Assembly: GCA_031272885.1 (NCBI GenBank)
Contig: JAISSX010000057.1
Location: forward strand, 62,001-126,000
DNA from: Bifidobacteriaceae bacterium
Lineage (GTDB): Bacteria; Actinomycetota; Actinomycetes; Actinomycetales; WQXJ01
DNA length: 64,000 nt
Reading direction: 5' to 3'
Below the pieces are notes generated by a model. It searched no databases. It was not told where the DNA came from and saw only the letters and a list, made by a program, of their open reading frames with translations. Made by a program: the position numbers and the translations under genes. This document shows, in pieces, positions 60,221-64,000 of the stretch. The first letter of the stretch is position 1, and each line of letters opens with the position of its first letter.

Positions 60221-60804
60221 TTCGGCACGGCCTTCAGGGCGTGGTGGGTGGGGATGGGTGTGCGCAGGCCAAGGCCGGTCGCCACCCGGTTGGTGTAGGC
60301 GTAGTAGGCCACCAGGTTGTTCAGGGCCACGATGTCGGCATCGGACAAACCGGCCGCCCGCAGGCGCTGGATGTCAGCCTCGCTGGTGGCCCCGGGTGTC
60401 AGGGCCACCAGCGCGGTGTAGTGCAGTATCGCGTCCAGCCGCTCGGAGCCGGTACCGGCCTCCAGCGGGTTGGCCACCGCTCGCTCAACCAGCACCGGGT
60501 CCGCCCCGGCCGCCTCGAGACCCAGCCTGGCGCCCGAGGCGCAGTGTGGCGTCTGGTTCAAGGTCGAGGTCACGTAGACCACCAGCTTCTGTTCCACCGG
60601 GGTGAAACCGGTCAGCGTGGCCTCCACCGTCTTGTAGAGCTGCAGGCGGAGCTGCACCAAGTCAGGGTGGAGGGAACCGAGTTGGGTGTACTCGGTCACC
60701 TCCCCCAACGACTTGGCCTGCCAGCCGTAGGCTTCGGCCAGCTTGCCGGTGGCCTGTTCCGGGGCGATGGTCTGCACCCACGCCTGGGGGCGAATGTTGC
60801 TCAA
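60217..60804 (-). CDS. Carboxymuconolactone decarboxylase/AhpD-like protein with single active-site-region Cys
   Basis: 195 residues from TTG 60804, with AAGGA formed by the preceding stop codon region. All-helical CMD-like fold: VEQKLVVYVTSTLNQTPHCA, GARLGLEAAGADPVLVERAV and LSDADIVALNNLVAYYAYTN. True AhpD peroxidases have CxxC and a nearby His; here only Cys88 is visible in TPHCASGA, so a disulfide peroxidase cycle is unlikely. CMD-fold proteins are frequent partners of luciferase-like monooxygenases. It lies nine bases after the binding-protein gene. Confidence 0.82.
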   Translation of the reverse strand: MSNIRPQAWVQTIAPEQATGKLAEAYGWQAKSLGEVTEYTQLGSLHPDLVQLRLQLYKTVEATLTGFTPVEQKLVVYVTSTLNQTPHCASGARLGLEAAGADPVLVERAVANPLEAGTGSERLDAILHYTALVALTPGATSEADIQRLRAAGLSDADIVALNNLVAYYAYTNRVATGLGLRTPIPTHHALKAVPK

Positions 60805-60813
60805 GGCCGGTCC

Positions 60814-62058
60814 TTACAGGTGCAGATTCGGGTCGATGAACTCGTTGGTGGCGAAGTCTTCCGCCGTCAGGTCGGGCGAGATGTCGATGCCCGATGCCGC
60901 CAACGCCTCCCGTAGTTCGGGCAGGAACTCGTTGAACCGCTGCAGCGGCAGGGAACCGTAGGCGCCGTCTTCGCCGTTGGCGATGAAGCCGTCCGACACC
61001 AGGGTGGGGGCGGCCCAGGCCAGCAGCTCGGGGCTCAGCTCCCAACCGGAACCGGTGAAGCCGGCGGCCGTCTCGACCAACGCCGCGTTGCCGTCGGTGG
61101 GGTCGTTGGCGTAGTCGATGCCGGCCTGCTGGAAGATCGGCACAAGCTGAGCCAGGCACTCGCGGTTGGCGTCAAGGCGGTCCTTACGGATGGAGAACTG
61201 GTGGTACAGGGCCGGGTACTCGTTGCCCACCAGCACGTATTTGACGGGCTTGTTCCACTCGGGCAGTTCGTACTGGTACTGGTAGACCTCCGAGGTCAGG
61301 TAGCCCTGCTGCACCACGTTGCCGTCCTCTTGGACGAAGCGGGCCGGGGTGCCTTGGTAGGACTTGTCGATCTGGTCTTCGGTCAACAGGCCGCGCTCCA
61401 ACAGCACCGCCAGGTAGGGGGCCGATTCGACGGTGATGACGGTGACGCCCGCGTCGCGGATGTCCTCCAGTGACTGGAAGTCCCATTCCTCGTTGCCCCA
61501 GTAGAACACCAGCGGCACTTTCTGCAGCGGCGTGAAGACGGCCACGGTGGGGAATTCGACCGCGTTCTCGGCGTCCTGTTCCGTCGAGGTGACGGCCAGC
61601 AGGATCGAATCGTCCTTGTATAGCAGGGAAGTGGATGACTGGAAGCCGACGGCGCTGCCACCCGAGTGGACTGCCAGTGTCACGCCCGTATCACCGATCT
61701 CGCCCAGGTAGCTGAACGTGTCCGCGTCAACCGTGCCGCCGGGGCCGATCAACTGGAACAAGAAGCCGTAATCGGCCTGTGGCCACCAGTCAAGCTGCAC
61801 GTCGACCTGTGGGCCGCAGGCTTCCAGCAAGGTGGGCGTAGTGGCGGTGTCGCCGGTGTCACCAGCAGCCTCGGTCTCACCGGCGGTGTCACCCGAATCA
61901 TCACCGGGGGCCTCCGCGGTCACCTCTTCGGTGGCGGCGGCCGTGCCAGTGGCGCTGGTGTCTGTCGTGGCCTCGTCGTCTCCCCCGCCGCAGGCAGCGG
62001 CCGTCAGGGCGAGCGCCGAGACCGCTGCGAAGGCAGCGAAGCGGCGGGCTGTAGACAT
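60814..62058 (-). CDS. ABC transporter substrate-binding lipoprotein (NMT1/SsuA-like)
   Basis: 414 residues. Lipoprotein signal ending ALALTAAAC with Cys23, followed by an acidic Asp/Glu/Thr-rich linker to about residue 75. The binding domain begins CGPQVDVQLDWWPQADYGFL and includes GEIGDTGVTLAVHSGGSAVG, KVPLVFYWGNEEWDFQSLED and VTVITVESAPYLAVLLERGL, typical of the NMT1/THI5-like family that binds sulfonates, taurine, nitrate or pyrimidines. The ligand is not known. AGGAAAGGAA precedes the ATG. Confidence 0.9.
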   Translation of the reverse strand: MSTARRFAAFAAVSALALTAAACGGGDDEATTDTSATGTAAATEEVTAEAPGDDSGDTAGETEAAGDTGDTATTPTLLEACGPQVDVQLDWWPQADYGFLFQLIGPGGTVDADTFSYLGEIGDTGVTLAVHSGGSAVGFQSSTSLLYKDDSILLAVTSTEQDAENAVEFPTVAVFTPLQKVPLVFYWGNEEWDFQSLEDIRDAGVTVITVESAPYLAVLLERGLLTEDQIDKSYQGTPARFVQEDGNVVQQGYLTSEVYQYQYELPEWNKPVKYVLVGNEYPALYHQFSIRKDRLDANRECLAQLVPIFQQAGIDYANDPTDGNAALVETAAGFTGSGWELSPELLAWAAPTLVSDGFIANGEDGAYGSLPLQRFNEFLPELREALAASGIDISPDLTAEDFATNEFIDPNLHL

Positions 62059-62092
62059 GGTTGGTTCCTTTCCTAGGGACTTGTGTACTGCT

Positions 62093-63382
62093 TCAGGTTG
62101 AGGGTGGATAGGTTGCTTGCAACGGCGTGGCCAGCGGCGCCAGGGTGGTGGCCGCCTCGGTCCGCGCCGTCACGTGGCCGGCCTTGAAGACCAGACGGTC
62201 CACGGGGGCGAAGGCAATCAGTTCCTGCACGGTGGTGGCCTTGGTCACCAGTAGATCGGCCGGGGCGCCTGCCTCCAGGCGCACCGGCGGCCGGCCAAGG
62301 GCGGCCCGGGCACTGGTGGTGACCAGTTCCAGCGCCTGGTCCAGGTCCAGGTGGGCGGCGGCTACCAGCAGCGAGGCGGTTTCCAGCGGATCGGCCCTGG
62401 ACACCAGGTTGAAGGCGTCACCCACGTTGTCGCCACCGCCGGCCACCGTGACGCCGGCATCAAGCAGGTCCCGCACTGCGGTCAGGCCACGCGCCACCGG
62501 TGAACGCTGTTGGCGGCCCTGCAGGTACAGGTTGGTTTGGGGCAGGGTAACCACTTTGACGCCAGCCGCGGCCAGCCGCTGCGCCACCCTGGTCCGTTTG
62601 ACGGCCGGCTGCACCGCTAGCGAACAGACGTGGTCCACCGTCACCGGCACACCCAGTTCGGGGGCTCGTTCGGCAATCAATTCCAGCAGGAAATGGTCTG
62701 GGTCGAGGGTCTCGTCGGTGTGCAGGTCCAGCGGCACCCGGGCGTCCTTGACCGTCTTGAGCACGATGTCGAGGGCGGCCACCGGGTCCGGGTCCAGGTT
62801 CGGCGCCCCGCCCAGGCCATCGACGCCCAACTCCAGGGCCTCGGCAATCAGCCGGCGGGTGGGGGCGCCATCGGGCCCCGTGATAGGCAACCCGAAAGAA
62901 GGGAAAACCTGCAGGTCAACCAGGGGGGCGACATCGTGCCGCAAGGCCAAGAGGGTGCGGGTGGGGTCAAGCCCCGGCAGGGCGCCCGTGTCCACGTGGG
63001 TCCGCAGGGCGGTGACGCCAGCCGCCGCTTCGCGCCTAATCACGCTGACGGCCCGCTGCACCAGATCGCCGTAGCGGGTGGGGGCGTCCACGGCCATCCA
63101 GCCGGCCACCGCGCCGTCCAGGTCACCGGTCCGGTTGACCACCCGGTCCACCGTCAGGGCCTTGTCCAGGTGGGCGTGGGGTTCGGCCAGGGCGGATGTG
63201 ACCAGCCAGCCGTCCAGTACCTGCACCTTGGTGCCAGGTGCCAGGCCGGACGGGTCCGCCTGCCCAGCCGGGACGACAGCGGCAATCAGACCGTCCGCCA
63301 GCACCAGGTCAACCGGCTCGGTCAAAGGCCGGCCCGGCTGGGCCAGCCGCACCCCGCGCAGCAACCATCGTTGCCCCGTCAC
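62093..63382 (-). CDS. Cytosine deaminase-like amidohydrolase
   Basis: 429 residues from GTG 63382. Metal-dependent amidohydrolase: first motif AEPHAHLDKALTVDRV (HxH), DLHTDETLD with the third His, VTVDHVCSLAV with the fourth His and GGGDNVGDAF with the catalytic Asp. VTALRTHVDTGALPGLDPTR is like the CodA group. It hydrolyses a C-N bond in an amide, urea or heterocycle such as a pyrimidine. It sits between the permease and the binding-protein gene, so it probably acts on the transported compound. Confidence 0.88.
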   Translation of the reverse strand: MTGQRWLLRGVRLAQPGRPLTEPVDLVLADGLIAAVVPAGQADPSGLAPGTKVQVLDGWLVTSALAEPHAHLDKALTVDRVVNRTGDLDGAVAGWMAVDAPTRYGDLVQRAVSVIRREAAAGVTALRTHVDTGALPGLDPTRTLLALRHDVAPLVDLQVFPSFGLPITGPDGAPTRRLIAEALELGVDGLGGAPNLDPDPVAALDIVLKTVKDARVPLDLHTDETLDPDHFLLELIAERAPELGVPVTVDHVCSLAVQPAVKRTRVAQRLAAAGVKVVTLPQTNLYLQGRQQRSPVARGLTAVRDLLDAGVTVAGGGDNVGDAFNLVSRADPLETASLLVAAAHLDLDQALELVTTSARAALGRPPVRLEAGAPADLLVTKATTVQELIAFAPVDRLVFKAGHVTARTEAATTLAPLATPLQATYPPST

Positions 63383-63385
63383 CGG

Positions 63386-64000
63386 TCAGTCCTCCCCGCG
63401 CTTCTGGCCAGTCTCATGCCAGCGGCCCACTAAGCCCTGAGTCAGCAGGCCGAACACCCAGAACACGGCCAGGCCGAAACCGCTGGCCAGGATGACGCCG
63501 GCAAACAGTTGGGAGGAGCGCAGGTGCTGGGTGTAGGCATCGAGCAGGCGGCCGATGCCGGCCCGGCCCTGCCGGAAGAAGTAGTCACCGACGATGGCGC
63601 CCGTGACGGACATGCCGGCCGAGATGCGCCAGCCCGCCAGTACCGACGGCATGGCGTTGGGCACCATCAGCTTCTTGATGCGGGTGCCCCAACTGGCCTT
63701 GTAGAGGGTGAACAGGTCGCGGTGCGAGCGGCTGACCGACTGCAGGCCGAACAGGGTGTTGGTGATGATGGGGAACATGGCGATCATGACGCAAACCAGC
63801 ACGCGCGAACCGAAGCCGTAGCCGAACCAGAAGCTGATCAGCGGCACTAGGGCCAGAATCGGGATGGTCTGCAGGAAAACGGCCCAAGGGTAGATGGCGC
63901 GTTCCAGCCAAATGGCCTGGCTCATGGCCAAGGCGATCAGGGAACCAAGCACAATGGCCACGCCCAGGCCGGCCAGGGCCACCTCGGAGGTCTGCAGAAT
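63386..64000 (-). CDS. ABC transporter permease (5' part outside window)
   Basis: At least 204 codons, open to the right edge. Membrane helices include LAGLGVAIVLGSLIALAMSQ, FLQTIPILALVPLISFWFGY and LVCVMIAMFPIITNTLFGLQ; the EAA-type loop is KASWGTRIKKLMVPNAMPSV, which contacts the ATPase. This is the SsuC/TauC type that pairs with NMT1-like binding proteins. Its stop is three bases before the amidohydrolase start. The ATP-binding gene must be beyond the edge. Confidence 0.92.
   Translation of the reverse strand: MLQTSEVALAGLGVAIVLGSLIALAMSQAIWLERAIYPWAVFLQTIPILALVPLISFWFGYGFGSRVLVCVMIAMFPIITNTLFGLQSVSRSHRDLFTLYKASWGTRIKKLMVPNAMPSVLAGWRISAGMSVTGAIVGDYFFRQGRAGIGRLLDAYTQHLRSSQLFAGVILASGFGLAVFWVFGLLTQGLVGRWHETGQKRGED

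Overview
The window is GC-rich, densely coded DNA from an actinomycete-type (high-GC Gram-positive) bacterium. The evidence is family content rather than a marker gene: DUF3039 and DUF3618 proteins, FHA/PP2C phospho-signalling, LytR-CpsA-Psr (LCP) proteins, a sortase, GatCAB, a gatCAB-purE neighbourhood, a murI-MBL-rph-rdgB run, and frequent GTG starts with 1-8 bp gene overlaps. I cannot name the genus. No rRNA, CRISPR array, insertion sequence or phage gene is visible. No intergenic gap exceeds 300 bases; the larger ones (about 200-280 bases) hold repeats, operators or nothing recognisable.

Layout. 1-5.5 kb: nitrogen locus with a glutamate-synthase-like three-subunit set (glxD partial, glxC, glxB), a glutamine-synthetase-like ligase, a divergent ammonium channel and an XRE-cupin regulator, with a GlnR-like operator between the divergent genes. 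5.5-13 kb: a 2230-residue DUF11-repeat surface protein, diverging from a TetR regulator across a 22-bp palindrome. 13-16.1 kb: mutM, a zinc metallopeptidase, a repeat island that truncates a VapB-like antitoxin in front of an intact VapC toxin, and a small unknown gene. 16.2-23.5 kb: a penicillin-binding transpeptidase, three FHA proteins and a PP2C phosphatase, then an EamA exporter. 23.5-27.6 kb: NarL-type two-component system and an ABC exporter. 27.9-34.7 kb: GH78 rhamnosidase, an unusual TIM-barrel hydrolase and a divergent GH35-like beta-galactosidase with a LacI-type operator. 34.8-38.4 kb: ATP-grasp enzyme, two tandem secreted FG-GAP proteins, tRNA-Leu and tRNA-Lys.

38.5-43.8 kb: GroES-like protein, DUF3618, rdgB, rph, MBL hydrolase, murI, and divergent nicotinate phosphoribosyltransferase. 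44-48.4 kb: envelope module with a small surface protein, a divergent sortase and two LCP proteins around DUF3039. 48.4-53.8 kb: pfkB kinase, gatB, gatA, gatC, purE and convergent GtrA. 53.8-56.3 kb: a 124-bp inverted-repeat element, an OmpR-type two-component system and an ECF sigma factor. 56.5-64 kb: eight co-directional genes with mostly 0-34 bp spacing: ABC permease (partial), cytosine-deaminase-like amidohydrolase, NMT1/SsuA-like binding protein, CMD/AhpD-like protein, two luciferase-like flavin/F420 oxidoreductases, O-acetylhomoserine sulfhydrylase (MetY) and a CoA-binding protein. I read this run as a candidate, possibly undescribed, uptake-and-cleavage pathway for a nitrogen- and sulfur-containing small molecule feeding sulfide to MetY; this is inference from gene order.

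The strongest direct observations for follow-up are the antitoxin truncated by a repeat hairpin, the repeat that supplies the rdgB stop codon, the TetR-type palindrome before the giant surface protein, the GlnR-like operator, the sortase without an obvious catalytic Arg, and the 31-bp inverted repeats between gtrA and the histidine kinase.
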